NCBI GenBank assembly: GCA_037176845.1 | Contig: JAYKXP010000081.1 | Coordinates: 1-64,000 of the forward strand | DNA from: Paramarasmius palmivorus | Lineage: Eukaryota > Basidiomycota > Agaricomycetes > Agaricales > Marasmiaceae | Length of the DNA: 64,000 nt | Direction: 5' to 3' | Shown: positions 44,709-57,880 of the stretch, piece after piece | Position numbering within the stretch: the stretch's first letter is position 1 | Layout of the letters: each line of letters starts with the position of its first letter | The notes under the pieces: model-generated | The model's database searches: none | What the model saw: only the letters and a program-made list of their open reading frames with translations | Told to the model about the DNA's origin: nothing | Made by a program: the position numbers and the translations under genes

Positions 44709-47700
44709 TTAAGTAAAAGGAGAGGTACTGTTAGCTCTGAGGTCGAGGTGAACTTGCGAGGATTCTGGTTCTTCGGTGACGGGTATAGAGAAGTCGTCGT
44801 CATCCTCTCGTTCCTCTTCTTCAGCGATCGGACTGTCCAGTTCGTCTGGATCAACCTCAGCTTCTGGGTCTGTATCGTCGAAAATAACATGGAACTGTGT
44901 AAAATAGGATTATCAACGCATTTCGTGGCATGCTCAGCATCGACTTACATGAGTAATTAGTGTCTTGACGAGCTTATGTGAATGTGCCATATTGGATAAC
45001 ACCATGAGAAAGTCGTTCTGAGGAGCTCTCAGTAGGTTTGGACTGAATACAATTGACAGCGCCTCGGCTGTCATCTGATTGTGCTCCTCGAAATCTGTAA
45101 CGCTGAACGGGTATAAGGAAAAGTAGTGATTTGCAAAGTTTTTGAACGTACGTGTCGAGGTGTTCCGATATCCGCTTTAGCAGGTCGAAATTGGCCTGAG
45201 GAAGCGTTTGAACGATTTCTCGTGTCTTAGCGATCCGCTCGTCCAAACTATCCAATTCTTTTTGGCATAGTCAGCCAAAATGGAGGTGCACCACTTGGAT
45301 ATTACACTTACTCATAGCTGCTATGACATCGTGATAAGAGGAAGCCGGGAAGATAGGTTCAGGTAGAACGCGGAACCAAGTTTTGATCAGGTCACAGATG
45401 GCATGGATATCAGTCGTCCGGACAATGGGGCAGTCACCTATTTGTATGTGAGCAGTGGCAATTCCCGTACAACAATTATCTCACCCTGGTTAAATGCATC
45501 CTTCAAGGCAGCAATTTCCGAACTGGCACCAGCCATACGGTCTAACAAATCAAGCATGAATAACGGCGTGATTCAGTATAGCAGCACAACTCACATATCC
45601 CAACTTCGGTCAGTCCACGAGCTTCGACTTCGGCAAGACATCTTTCCATTACGCTAGGTATGGTTCCAGGGGAAACAGGACCTCCCCCAGCCTCACGCTC
45701 CAGTAGGAACTCTAGCTCGACGCCAAACACTATGAGAGAACGGATTAGCACGCGTTAAAATATAACTGGTGGACTTCTGACCGGCTCGAGGATCTCTAGT
45801 CGCAGTCGAAGGTTGCGTTTGAATGTGGTCAGCTACCTGGGGTTTGGGTGAACCTAGATATGTGAGACGACGTTTGGCTGCAATGTTGGATATGCGCGTG
45901 ATGGTCTCTATCCATTTATTCATTTCACGCTTATTCAAAGCTTGTAGAAGATAATGACCACCATCCTCGGTATCGAGCTGGAAAATGAAGGATCGGTCGT
46001 TGTTGATGAACTGGGCAACTCGGGAGTCCATCAAACTGAGCACGAGAGTAGGCTTTCCTGAAGGGACAAAGTCAAGTTCCGATACTGTTCGCTTGAGCAC
46101 AGGTGGATGAGGCGTATCAGATCCGAATGCACTAGAAATGGGCCGAATGAAATGGAAGAGCGCGGACATGCTCTTCTTGTTCCGATGTTGCTTCTGGGCG
46201 ACGGCGGAGTTCCTTCGACCGCGCATAGCCTTGTTTATAAGCTCGTCGCGTTTCTCCTGGCGATTCTGCTCTTGGAGCTTCTCTTTTTGCAGACGAGCTC
46301 GGAGGCTTTTGTCCCTCCGGTTCTTCTCCAGCTGCATGGTAACTAGACGTTGGAACGGACGCATCGGCTTCTTCGCAGAGACGCTGCCGTTAGTGCTAGC
46401 AGAACTGCTTTCTCGGTGGGCTTCATCTTTGATTGCGCGAAGGTCGAAATGCACTGAAAATATCTCGCGTTCGATGTTGTTCAATCGCTCGAAGCCGCGT
46501 CGATTGATATCGCTTTGCTGCACGAATCGTCGTGACATCAGAGAGGGTGCATTTGAGATGAAGTTGCACAAATGTCTGCGTCATGGGTTAGTTGCAATTT
46601 GTAGGGTGGGGTGTTAATAGAGTACAGACCTCCGCTTGTCAAAGTTGACTAGACTTTGCCCCTCTTGATGAATGGGCTCTATAGTGTCCGGCATTGCAAC
46701 GACATCCAGTATGCGTTCAATAAGCCAACCCATATCTACTGTGAGTGGCTCCTTGGATGAAACCGACCTCACAGTAGGTCTAGACAGAAGCGAAGTTAGC
46801 GAATCGCACTGAGAGCCACGATTAATAGCCACATTCTGCCATGCTCTGTGGTGCATTCGACTCTCGGAGCTAATTAGAGCTGATGAGATCACGGCCTCCA
46901 CGAATGATCGAACGCAAGGCTGGTCATCCAGGCGGGTGTTATGTTCCAAGCTGCGCATCCTAGAGACCTCAAGAGCTTGAATCAGACTCTCCATGCGAGC
47001 CTGCCGGGCACGTAGACCTATTTTAGGAGCGACTAGCTTGGATATAATCCACTTGCGAAGGATATAGAATGCCCGAATACAGCTTCTAATGCCAGGTGGC
47101 AGAAGACGATATAGACATTCCGGAGAGAGTTCAGAAATCAGAGATGAAGGTTCCACTTCTTGTAAGTAAGAGTGTATCGTCTGAATATCGACCATTTCTT
47201 CAATCGAAGGAGGTTCTCGGGGTAAGAACCAACCCGTACGATCGGCGCTCTGAGTTTCCAGGAGATCCGCGGTAATGTAAAGATCCTGAAGCATTGTTAG
47301 TCTTCATGAAACTCGTAGCAATCCAAGGATACGTACCTCTTCCGTGACATTGTTGAAGGCAGCAAATGCCATACCATCCACATTATCAACAAACTCTTCT
47401 GGGGACATTCTATCGATGTCGGGAGGCTCACGAGTGCTGAGGTTCCGGACGCGGGATTCATTGCTAGCGAATGCTTGCCTGACTAGCGGTTGTATCCTGG
47501 ATTGGTGGGGTCTGAGAGTCTGAGAATGTATTATGCGTTCAAGTGACGTTCTGCTGTCCACCAGACTCTCCCTGGTTTGTTGCACCGTTGGATCACTAAA
47601 GTTGCTAGACATGTAGACTAAATGATCCGTGGAACTTTGCAAAAACGAGTGTAGTGACGCGAGTAACTGGCTGTCATCAAGCATGTCCTGAGCACCGCCG

Positions 47701-50700
47701 CCTCTTGTCAACCAGCTTTTGATCGTCTCTATCACTTTCTGCCTCGATGTTAGTACGTCCACGTAATCGTCTACAGTGGGATCCGTGCCATGGGGTTGAG
47801 CACGTATGTAAGCCTTCCTCAACAGCTGCAACATGTATGTCACTCAACGGTTCATGAAACAGAAGGACAGCGAGTACCCACCTCAAAGAAGATCAGCGGA
47901 GTTACAAAGCTCCTAAAGACATTCCACCAGACCCTGGAGAACTCCTTGTGATCAAGCATCAACTCCCTGCTACCCTCTTTCAGGGACATTTCACCGTTAT
48001 CATCGGCAACGGAGACGGAGACGTTGTAGAGCCCATGAACGAGGATATCGACCAACCGGTCAAGAGTCCCTGATTGTACGAGAACCCTCAAGGGTGGATC
48101 GGCAGATGTTTCTGACACGACGATTGGCTGCCTCTGCGACAAGGAAGGAAGAGAGTTCCTGCGTGCGAGACTCGATTTGCGATCAAGACCACGAGAGCTG
48201 CCTGGCTTGACACGAATTGACGGTGCGCGGCCAACGGGATGTTTCTCCGGTGTTCCTGGCATATCAAAGTTCCCGCTTGGTGGTCGTGAACGCACGAGGG
48301 ACGAAGGTCGAGAGTTGGGTGTAGATTCGACCACAGGATTCTGGACCACAAGTAGGAGTTCGCCGTTGAACACTGGAATCACAGTACCACCTCGGCTCAA
48401 CACTGAAAATGGACTAGATGATCCCTCAGAACGCTGCTGGGACGTTGGTCGATCATCAGGCCGCAGATGGCCGTCAACAGTACGAAGGTGCTGTATGTCA
48501 GTCGCATCACTATCGACACGTCCTCGTAAGAGCTGGGAACGGTCAATCAGAGTAACAGTGGGGAGAGGGTCTGGGAATAATAGAGGAAGAAGCGAGGAAC
48601 TAGACTGAGGGTTGGTCGAAGATTTAGTCCAGAAGAACGGCTCGTACAAGCCCTTTCGGCGTGGTTCGGCTGCAAGCGATAACGACATGAACTGGTCGAT
48701 CCTAAATGAAAGACAAGTTCAGCACAGCAACACGGAGAATAAAAAAACCTACTTTTGGAACTTTGCAGCCAATCCACTATTCCCTACATCCGCAAAGAGA
48801 TCTCCCCAGTACTCGACTAGCTTCCGCACGTCGTCGCCAACCTCATCGTCGGAAAGAGAAATTTTGCGCGGGCAAAGAGAAAATGACGTTCTGAAACTCT
48901 CAAACAACTGCTGAACCTCGACAATCAAATCAACCGTGAATATTTCCCCTGTCTTCCCAGAGGCCATTGCCAGCTTGTCCTGGATGGCTTTCTTGATATC
49001 GCCACCCCATGGCGTCAACCTAGGTTCCTTGATGCCTACACCCTCGCCACCACCTGCAATCTGTGTCCAAGACTCCACTGTCGCGACAGCAGCCGGGTCG
49101 ACCCGTTTCCAAGCCTTCTCCAGCCGCGCAACCGGCGCGGAGCAAATTGCCTGCATGATTGCGCGCCAAGAGCATTCATCTCCATCGACACGGCAATACT
49201 CCCCTATTCGTACCCACGTCGAGATGACCTCTGACCTGGAATGAGTGCGCGAAGTAGTCTGGGGATTTCTATCTTCCGACTTGCGACCAGGTGAGGCTAT
49301 TTGAGGGCTGGCGTTGTTCACTGGATAACTTGTGTTGGGGGCGGGAGAGGTATCAGTAACCAGCACCTGCATAAGCACCAACTTGGTCAGCCAATGAGGT
49401 CGTTCATCGGAGCCGAATAGAGCATTAAAAATGGGTGGCACAGTCGAATGTGGATGTGGAAGGTTCGCTCCTTCACCTGAGCTCGGTAAAGAGCCGAGCA
49501 CAAAATCGGCGGTCAGATTGTCAGGAATTTGATGCAACACGCTGCAGTGGAACTTGCTCAAGCTCTTTGCAACAACATGTGGAGAAATAGACAAGAGAAC
49601 ATTCCTGGAAAGGCCTTCTCTATCAAGAGCGTTGAACCACGGAACAGAAGCGATATTCGTTGACGCGAAGGGGGTGAGAAGTCCGCCTTGGCCCCGCTGA
49701 GGTGAGTCTGCGGAGTTCCCTTCAAAGTAACCTTTCATTGGTGGTGATCCTGGTGTATCGTGAGGACCAAGTGTATCCATCAAAGAGGCTAACTTTAAGC
49801 CGTCTTCGGGTCGGGGTGAAAACGCTCCGAGATCGGGTGAAGCAGTGGGAGTAGGATTAAACAATGCTTGTGTTGAAGAGGACATTGGTAGGGTGGGCCG
49901 GGGTGTAGATGGCACGAGAGCGGAAGTGGCGCTTGGAATAGCCTCAATTCTCCAGTCTTCCCAGTCTGGGAAGTCGATAGGACGGCCGTGGTACCGAAGG
50001 TACTCTCCAGCTAACCAGGCAACTCTACCCTGCTCTGCCTTCTTCTTCTCCTCTTCTGCTCCACTAACGAGGTATTCGCAGCACCTCTTGAACTCGCCTT
50101 CGAACCTGGCATGATCGACGAGGTAAGGCATGCAAAGTAAAATGGCTGAAGCAAAGTCCTTCCATTGCTCCTCAACAGTGTCCTGAGCACTTGGTCCGCC
50201 CTGCTCGGCCTCGGGACCATCTTTGTTGAGGAAGGTCGTCCCAAACACGGCCTCGTGCGTTAGAGCTTCAAAGGTGCCCTTCTCGATCTTGCCACTTTGG
50301 TCTCTCATGAGATCAGGGTGTGTTCGTCTGCCCCAGAACGCACGCCGTTTCCGCATGGCCAAGCTATCATCTTTTCGCCCGCCTACCCTTAACCTAGCAC
50401 CATCACCTAAACCACCATAGGTATCTTCCTTCTCCTCTTCTCCGCCTTCGTCATCATCGTCATCTTGACTCGGAGGTACCAGCTCTACAGGGAACAGCTC
50501 TTTTATACCCGCATTTCTATCTCCAGGCGGCTTATAAAAATACAACTTCGACCCCTTCAGCTCGACCTTGAACGGCTTCCAACCCTTGGAATTGTTCAAA
50601 TTGACGTGTTGCAAGTTTGCCGGTGCATCCTGAAGACGATTCAGGAAGCCACTGTTGTAAACAATCTGAGAAGACCGTTTTGCCTCGTCCACGCTCGTCG

Positions 50701-51972
50701 TTCCACGATTAGGATCCTCTTCGGGCTCGAATGATGGTAGGCGGTGCAAGCAGCGCCGTTGAACGATGAGACGACTGAGACGGAGCTTTGCTGCCACTTG
50801 CTTCTTTGTCTTTGCTGCCGGATGTAAAGAACGTTGTACGAGTGGGTGGAGCTGACAGCTGTCCCTCCATTTCTGAGCCAGCAGAACCCTTTCGTTTTGG
50901 GCTAGAAGGAAAGCGGGGTGCAGATAGCTTCGAAGAAAGCTTTGGTGTAAATGAATGGGATCGCGTGTGTACATGGTTGGATGGAGGTGAGTTTTTGAAT
51001 GATGATGATGCGGACGCCTCGTCCACAGCAGGTGCTGAAACTGAGATTGAAACTACGGATGGCATATGTGATGCCTTAGGTGGAGATGTCGAGGGGGTTG
51101 TAGTTGTCGATTTGAATGTGGGAAATGGTTGGACACCACCGGGAAGGACAGGGGCGGACGACGGAGGGGCAGTGGGAGACAAGCCGCTGGCATTGCTGTT
51201 ACTGCGATTTCGGTAGTTGGCTATCTTCTCCTCGAATGACGAACCCTTGCCCTGGAGATTGGAAGTGTCCAGCTTGCTCAAATCGTCGGCTGAGCGAGAC
51301 CATGCTCGTTTGGAAATGTTGCGCAAGTCTCCTAGACCACCTGGTGCATGAGGTGTAGAAGGACTGGATGGTTGGCTGGGAGGGGCATTGAAAGGCGAGG
51401 ACAGGTCGAGAGAAGCCGGCGGTCGAGCCGAAAGGTCCAAGACAGATCTTGAAAAGGCACAAAGTTAGCGATCATGTATCGGAACCGTGAAGAAAACGCG
51501 GGCGTAAATCGGCAGGGCTGGCTTGTGTTGATGTTGAACAATCATGAAATGACGGCCTAAACCAATTCCAGGTATGTTGCTCTCATGATCCTGTTCCCTT
51601 TCCGCTACACCAACTCGCGACGGATCCCACCGCAAAGGACCGAAACCAAGGATATTACACTTACCTGGTAGCGGCAGAAGCACCATACGCATCCAAAATC
51701 GGCCTCGGGTCCGTTGGACGCGATATTTTATGTTTCCTTCCCGATGAACTGCTTGACCTTGGTTCCGCCGCTCCAGTGCTAGTCATTTTGGGATTGGAAG
51801 TGCTCCGACCAAACCATTTCGAAGGTCTTGTGAGAGAATTGAGAAAGCCTCCACCCGAAGGAGAAGTTGATCGAGGAAAACTGTGTGTTGCAGGAATTGG
51901 TCCGCCCGAAGACGTAGTTGGATCCTGGGGACTCAATGAGTTGGAAGACGGAGCACCGCGTCGTGAGACCAT
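44709..51972 (-). CDS. Bem2-like PH-RasGEF-PH-RhoGAP protein
   Basis: A 7.3-kb minus-strand gene encodes roughly 2,200 residues. The N-terminal 380 residues are Ser/Pro-rich and disordered (start MVSRRGAPSSNSLSPQDPTT). The first PH domain has SGFLNRLQDAPANLQHV and GWKPFKVELKGSKLYFYKPP. The RasGEF catalytic domain follows (LSKFHCSVLHQIP, EVISTWVRIGEYCRVDGDE, APVARLEKAWKRVD). A long helical region comes next, then a second PH (GKPTLVLSLMDSRVAQFIN, EMNKWIETITRISNIA) and RhoGAP. The RhoGAP has GLTEVGIYRMAGASSEI, with the arginine finger in YRMAG restored across an intron at about 45540-45597, and EEHNQMTAEALSIVFSPNL. The domain order equals yeast Bem2, a GAP for Rho/Cdc42 in polarity and the cell cycle at the cortex. 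The tail is acidic. Some exon joins (near 50770, first PH) are uncertain. Confidence 0.85.
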
Positions 51973-53698
51973 ATTTCAAGAAAAAGATTGGAGGATTTCT
52001 GGGGGGAAAGTGAGGGTTCTTCTGGCGTTTTCCTGCTTTGCGGTGTAATCGTGTCAGGTCGTAGTACTGCATAATGATTCAGAACTCGACATGACACAGT
52101 ACAGCAAGCTATACTCACCAAATATACTAGATTTTTTCGATTAATTTAAGGGATATTTGGCAGAATAGAGGGACCTGTGTTGATCATGGAGGTAAGAGGA
52201 CAAGACGCGTCGACGACGGTAGTGGCGGGGAGCAGCAGCCTTTGTTTGTCTTTGGCTTCAAAGCCGGCCTTTCACTCTTGTGACAAATAAAGCGAACAAT
52301 TCTCTCCCATGACCTCAAGTTCTCAGCTTGATGTTCCTCTATATATTTACGTCCAAGCCAAGCTTGCCTTATCTCTGTGGATACTCTCTTTGGCTTTTTT
52401 TAACTGATCACTCTCAGGTTTCCTAAATCAGATTTCTTCCCGGTACTGCTCTACCGCACTTGGCTATGACGAGGCTATATCTCAGATCCAAGCTCAATTC
52501 CTGCGAAGAAAAAGATCCCAAGATATCGACTTACGTGGGGCTGACTTGAGCTGATCTGGCAAGCGTATAGTGCCTCAGGTGAATTGCAGCCTTGACAACG
52601 ATGCACCGCGTGTCGCACGCGTGTTCGGAAGCCCGACGTTATGCAAGTATCGATCCAAAATCGACACTAGTGGTAGAGGAAATGCACATCTAGCAGCAAG
52701 CATGTTCTCGATCTCCTCCTATCGACGCCTTAATTAACACAGCATCTATTCGCTGATGGATTTTAGTATTGAGCAGGACACGTAGCATAATAGCATATGG
52801 TAAATGCTGTTACTGATACATGATTTGTGGCGTTGACCTCTTTCAATTACAGTCTCCACCGACGGGCCCACTCCCAGCTAGTCCCAGCTTTGCTTTCGCT
52901 CGAAAGCTTGAAGAAAACCTTAATTGTTATTAAAGCGCTCGTTCCTTATCAAATTGCCAATGTTCACTACCAAGTCTGGCACCGGCGAGACGTCTACTTA
53001 TAGTTCCCGTTGATTTCGATTTTCAGCACATTACAGCTGTCATCATTTATGGGCGGGATTTCTCGGGGTATTTGATCTTCTTTGGTATCCATGCCAAAGC
53101 AACCACTTCCAGTATCCCCTCCCTATAGCCTGCATCGAAGTCGAAGGCTTGCCTTGCTCGGCAGCCCAGTTTCCATTGGTTCCCGTAGGTACTAGGCAGA
53201 GTCCGCGGATGAGTTCACTTTAGGTCCTTCACGCTTCGTTCGGACTGCTACACCGAGACCACTTTGTACGAACATTGGAAGATCGCACTCGTGCTCGGAG
53301 TCGTCGAGATCTGGGAAATGTAATAGGATCTTCTACACATACAAATTGTCCCCGAACGCTCTTATGTCCGATATGGATCTTCAAGAATCCTTGAATGCCA
53401 CCCAGTAAAACCTCCGAGAGGTAAATCACGGGTGGCGGTAACTGGAGGTAACTTCAACTCGGTGCTAGTGGTGGCAACGAATAAAATCTTCAGTTGATAG
53501 ATAAAAATATACAAAGGAGCTCGTGACAAATAAATGTACAGATGGGATGGGTGACGAAGTCTAAGCAAAATGAGCAGTCGACATGAGAAATTAAGGTATA
53601 TAACTGGGGTAAGAACGGAAAAGCAAGGTGACACATTTGAACAAGATAATAAAAGGAAACGAATGAAGAGAGCGATTTGGGAAATTCTATCTTGATGC
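51973..53698. other. 1.7-kb intergenic stretch
   Basis: This is the promoter side of the Bem2-like gene and the 3' flank of the peroxidase gene. It is AT-richer in parts (52120-52160). The short minus frames at 53229-53825 overlap the peroxidase last exon or its 3' UTR and have no own content. No gene is seen. Confidence 0.5.
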
Positions 53699-55634
53699 CT
53701 ACATACCCGTAGGCAAGGCCCGAGCATCCAACAAAGTGGCAGAAAGTGTTTCGGGGTGAACTGCAGTCTCCCGTCCTATCCGAATGGCATGTCAGTACAA
53801 TGCCATTCACATAACAATAAATCACCTACCAGGCTGCGCGGTAAGAATCGGGAAGGGTGTCGCCGAGCAAGCAGGTTGGATATCTTGCATACTCTTTCCG
53901 GCAGGTAAGAATGGCTTCCCGGACAGCGTCTTAGCCTCGGGGATGATTTCGGAGCAGTCGACCAGGTTGTCGCGGTTCTGACCCAAGACGGCTAGCTTGG
54001 ACATGGCCGCTCGGAACCGCGATTGCATGCTTGCTTGGTCGGCTGAGGACATGGTGGTAAGTATGTGACAGCGTACTGCAGCTTTGAACTTACTGATATA
54101 GGACTGGAACCTGCAGGACGTTCTGTAAATGAAAATGTGAGTTTCAAGTTTCCAGGAAACGATAAACGGCGTTCACCTGGGATCCCTGGCCAACGCAGCG
54201 TCGGATGCAAGTCGGAAGGCACCTCTCAATGGTGGGAGCTCTGCGCCCGGCTGGAGACCATTTGGTGGTTGGACAGTACCCTTCAGCAAAGTCTACGATG
54301 TTTCCTCAGTCAACAGCATGCATTTTTAGATCGCCTTGAGATGGATCTACCTCAACAAAGAACTGCGAGTCAAATTTCTCTGGAGTTGTGTCGAATGGAG
54401 TATTTGGTGTTGCCTCGTCAACGTGTTCCTGTCCTCCAATGGTATGGGAAATCAAGAGATCAATAACCTCATCCGGACTGAACCCTGCATCCCCAAGTCT
54501 ATCAAAAATCTGTCACATGTAAATCATGAGCGTCTGCTGTCGGAGACTAATACTGGTAACTCGGTACCTTATCTGGGGAGTCTGCCGGAGAGGGAAGCAG
54601 ATCAGGCGAAGCTTGAGAGGTCTTGTTACGTCCAGCAAGGAACTCGAGACGTGGTGCGCCACTTTCGAACGCGTCAACGGCTTAAACCTGATCTAATGGC
54701 GAGAATGGACGTACGGGCATTGTGTTATGCCAACAGCTGCAGCGAATTGAATACTAGGTATGGTCGTTAGTTTACCGCGAAACGGATGCAAATCAACACT
54801 GGCTCACAGATCCCCATAGGCAACATTGTATCGCGGGCCAAGCGGCGTTTGCCTTTCAATAATTTCCTCTGAACTGCAGTCAGAATAGCTGCCGCGTGTG
54901 AGTGAAGCTCACATACCGAGTCCCCTGTTGCCACCTACAGGAATAACAGATGAACAATAAGGTCTTGTCCATACCAGTCTTAACTCACCATAACGCATTT
55001 CAACATTGGCATGCTGTATAATCGAGCCATCTATATGAAATTCCATTAAGTATGAATAAGTAACCATTTGAAAAATGTACTCCTCACCTGCTCCGCCGCC
55101 ACTATGGAAGTGGGTGAGCATATGGTCCATCTCAACCTGAAAGCGGAGATGACTTACCCGAACTCTCCCTGCGAAAATAGTCGGGGCGAATATCCGATGG
55201 CATCATGGAAGCTCAGCTGCATCTTTTGATGAGATAAAGTATCGAAACGCAATTGATCTACCTACACGAAGAGACTCGTGAACCGTTTTTCCTGTGTGCG
55301 TGTTTAGCCACCGAGACTCGGAGATCAGTCAAGCTGCTCTGAAAGCTTACCACAGGGCTCTTTGACGAATCTGGAGAGAATGGCGTCAACGATTAGAACC
55401 AATCGCGATACAAGAGACTTACATGTCGGTCTGAAGGTCATCCAAGACATCGTACCACACGCAACACTGTAATGTCGTCAACATCAGTACAGCAAGTCGA
55501 GGTTAACAATTAGCCCACACACCTGCTCATGTTCAGCAGTACGTCCATTTCCACAATCAGCGCGCTTGGAGAATGGTCCAGCTTGGGCGACGACGACGAA
55601 AGGAAGGAGAGTGAGGAGGTTCTTGAACTGCATA
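53699..55634 (-). CDS. Secreted class II haem peroxidase, generic type
   Basis: Sixteen short exons encode about 370 residues. The signal peptide MQFKNLLTLLPFVVVAQA and a pro-region ending SKR come first, then DCGNGRTAEHEQCCVWY. The distal site is LRLSFHDAIGYSPR (Arg, Phe, His), followed by the calcium-binding GGGGADGSII. The proximal His is in DLLISHTIGGQEHVDE, with PFDTTPEKFDSQFFVETLLK after it. The end includes FRAAMSKLAVLGQNR and the Cys region DCSEIIP. It clearly belongs to class II fungal peroxidases. The manganese site is incomplete: the position of MnP Glu35 is Lys (CGKTVHESLR), Glu39 is kept and Asp179 is Glu. The exposed catalytic Trp of lignin and versatile peroxidases is replaced by Asp (EVIDLLISH). 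This places it nearest generic peroxidases such as Coprinopsis CIP, which oxidise phenols. All introns are canonical and no break is seen. Confidence 0.88.
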
Positions 55635-55731
55635 CTTGCTGTGGTCTGATAAATACGAATAGATAAACGAGAGGACAGCGCGCGTCAGGTAGAAGTGGAG
55701 AACCACTGTATTCTACCTACTTTTCCTTTGA

Positions 55732-55743
55732 CTTTATATATAC
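55732..55743 (-). promoter_or_regulatory. TATA box of the peroxidase gene
   Basis: On the minus strand GTATATATAAAG lies about 100 bp before the ATG at 55634. Confidence 0.5.
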
Positions 55744-57820
55744 ACTTTCGCTATTGGTGAACAGAGTAGGTACCAAAGCTTTGGTCTCAATACTCGGGCT
55801 TAGATGTATGTTGTATCCGGTTGACCGTTGCCTAAGCCACACGTAAGAAGGATATATGAGAATCAGTTCTTGAAAAGCCGTAATGACGAGTTTGACTCTA
55901 GAACATACATGGTAATATTTGAAAACCCAAGGAGCCCAAGCAAGGTGTAGAAGCACTTAGACTCGACAGCCTGTGATACTGGTGACACCCGACACCGAAT
56001 GATTCCTTTGTATGAGCGGTACCGCTGACGACGTGGAGGAACCCGCTTCTCAGGGCAGTTCTTGGCAATGTATTCCTCGAGGGTTGACGCGTTGTATCGT
56101 AGGAACACAGCATATGTGCCGGAGACGATCGGACATTCCGTTCTCATCAACCTTGACGGTCCCAACAGGTACAGCCTTCTACCGGCCCCGGATATTCGGC
56201 TATTCGAAGGAGTTTCTTCTCCGTCACAAATTCCATGAGTGACGTACTAGGCAGCGGGAAAAGACTTGAAGATTCATTCTGAGCATCATTCGCCACTCAA
56301 AGGTACCCGGGTCGGTCTAGAAGTCTGGCAGTGATAGGATACGACATTAACGAACCGGATCATTAGCAAGATGGGACCTACTTCAATCTTCAAACTTGAC
56401 ACTCAACCAATGAGTTGAAAAGCCCCAAGACGACATTAGTCGAACAATAATGAGCGTTACTTCGCGTGCCTCAGTGTTATTGAGTTTTGGCCACTCGGTC
56501 CGGCTCAGTTCCGACCCGGAGCCAAAGCTGTGAATCCAAGTTTGTGGTATTGACAATGACTCGACGTTGGATGCTTTGTTACTCATTGATAGGCTCAAGT
56601 GGAAATAAACAGCGGCTAGCACAAGTTGGCAATGTGCGAACTAGTCTTAGGAGGAAACCAACAAAGACCAGAAGCTGTAACATTCATTTGGAATGAGATC
56701 CATTCAAAAAAACAGTAGGTGGGCTCCTCACCTCCATGGCGCTAGCTAGCTTCTCCAAGGGATTTCGAGGACTTTCTAAGCCTGTCGATCCGTCCAGCGA
56801 GCGTAGTAAGGTTCCTCCGTTTTCGAATATCAGTTGAATACCAGACATAGCGACCTCCCAATGTCAAGCGCAATAGTTCCTGAACGTGTTCACTGCCAGT
56901 ATATTGCCCGTAAGGAACTGGGTTATGTATGATGTGCCTGCTTCGAGCGAAAATAATCCCATAGCCGACCCGAATATGTATGTTCACTGTCTACGACCAT
57001 GGCAGATGCGGGAGTGCAATACTTCGGATCTTTATTCACAACCTGTACGAGTTGATGAAACACAGTCTCACTGAGCAGGAACTTATGGTAAATGCTTGCA
57101 CTATCTGCCGGATAGCCCATATTCCCTTGAAGCAGCGTTATTCAGTGGACCTGTGACAATTGAGCAATTTTGCCCACATACGAGTTAAGTTCCAGTTGAG
57201 TCAAGTGTTGTAGATGCAAACCTGAGCCTCAAAAGATTATTCTTGAAAATGTCATACCAGTAGGAGCAAGAGATAGACTCACCTCACGACCATAATATCC
57301 TCGAGCTCCCAGATCCGTCGATGTCGTCGATGTTGTTGTCGACGCGTGTTGAGTTTTCCCACAACCCTTTCTCAGCGACTACCACGTTGAAGAGCACTGT
57401 TCTTTACTCGGACCAACTGGCTTGCTTCTATCCCGGACGAAGAGGAGACGCAAAATGAGGGATGCTGTCGCTGATATTTCCTGATGTACGAATGAAAAGG
57501 CGTGCCAGTGAGTCCTCTTTACTTGAAACTTCCCAATGCCCAATATCACCTGATACAGGTATTCTATCGACAAATTTAACCTTATACGACCTCAACATAT
57601 ACTTCAGTCTACTTTTTCAATGGTTATCATACCCTTTTGCACCCGTCAACCTCGACCGGCGACCCCTCCGATCAAAAGAACTCGTCCTGAGTAAGCATCC
57701 TCGGTGATGCTGAGGTGTTTGCCCTAGCTCTCAACCATCCATACCTACGCCGCTGACCAAGTTTGGAACGGAGATTCTCCGCGAAAAGGCACCAGGTCAC
57801 AGGAAAAAACTCTGTCGTGC

Positions 57821-57828
57821 CTATAAAA
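57821..57828 (+). promoter_or_regulatory. TATA box of the NmrA-like gene
   Basis: CTATAAAA lies about 55 bp before the ATG at 57881. Confidence 0.6.
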
Positions 57829-57880
57829 CCCTCGACATATGGCCTCGTCTCGATAACACCAAGCCTCAGAACACATTATC

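Larger units (their letters stand above)
55635..57880. other. 2.2-kb stretch with weak minus-strand coding hints
   Basis: The peroxidase promoter is at the left and the NmrA-like promoter at the right. Between them, minus-strand frames at 55863-56165 (CPIVSGTYAVFLRYNASTLE...) and 56742-57120 (GQYTGSEHVQELLRLTLGGR...) look somewhat protein-like. The join at a GTTGTG..ACAG intron (about 56990-57045) is possible. I cannot assemble a full gene or name a family. It could be a decayed gene. Confidence 0.35.

Noticed and set aside
46138..46617. Plus-strand frame of 159 residues inside the Bem2-like gene
   Set aside because: It is an antisense shadow of the exon with the second PH domain.
51000..51216. 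Plus-strand frame over the N-terminal Ser/Pro region of the Bem2-like gene
   Set aside because: Low-complexity antisense shadow; the minus frame continues into the PH domain.
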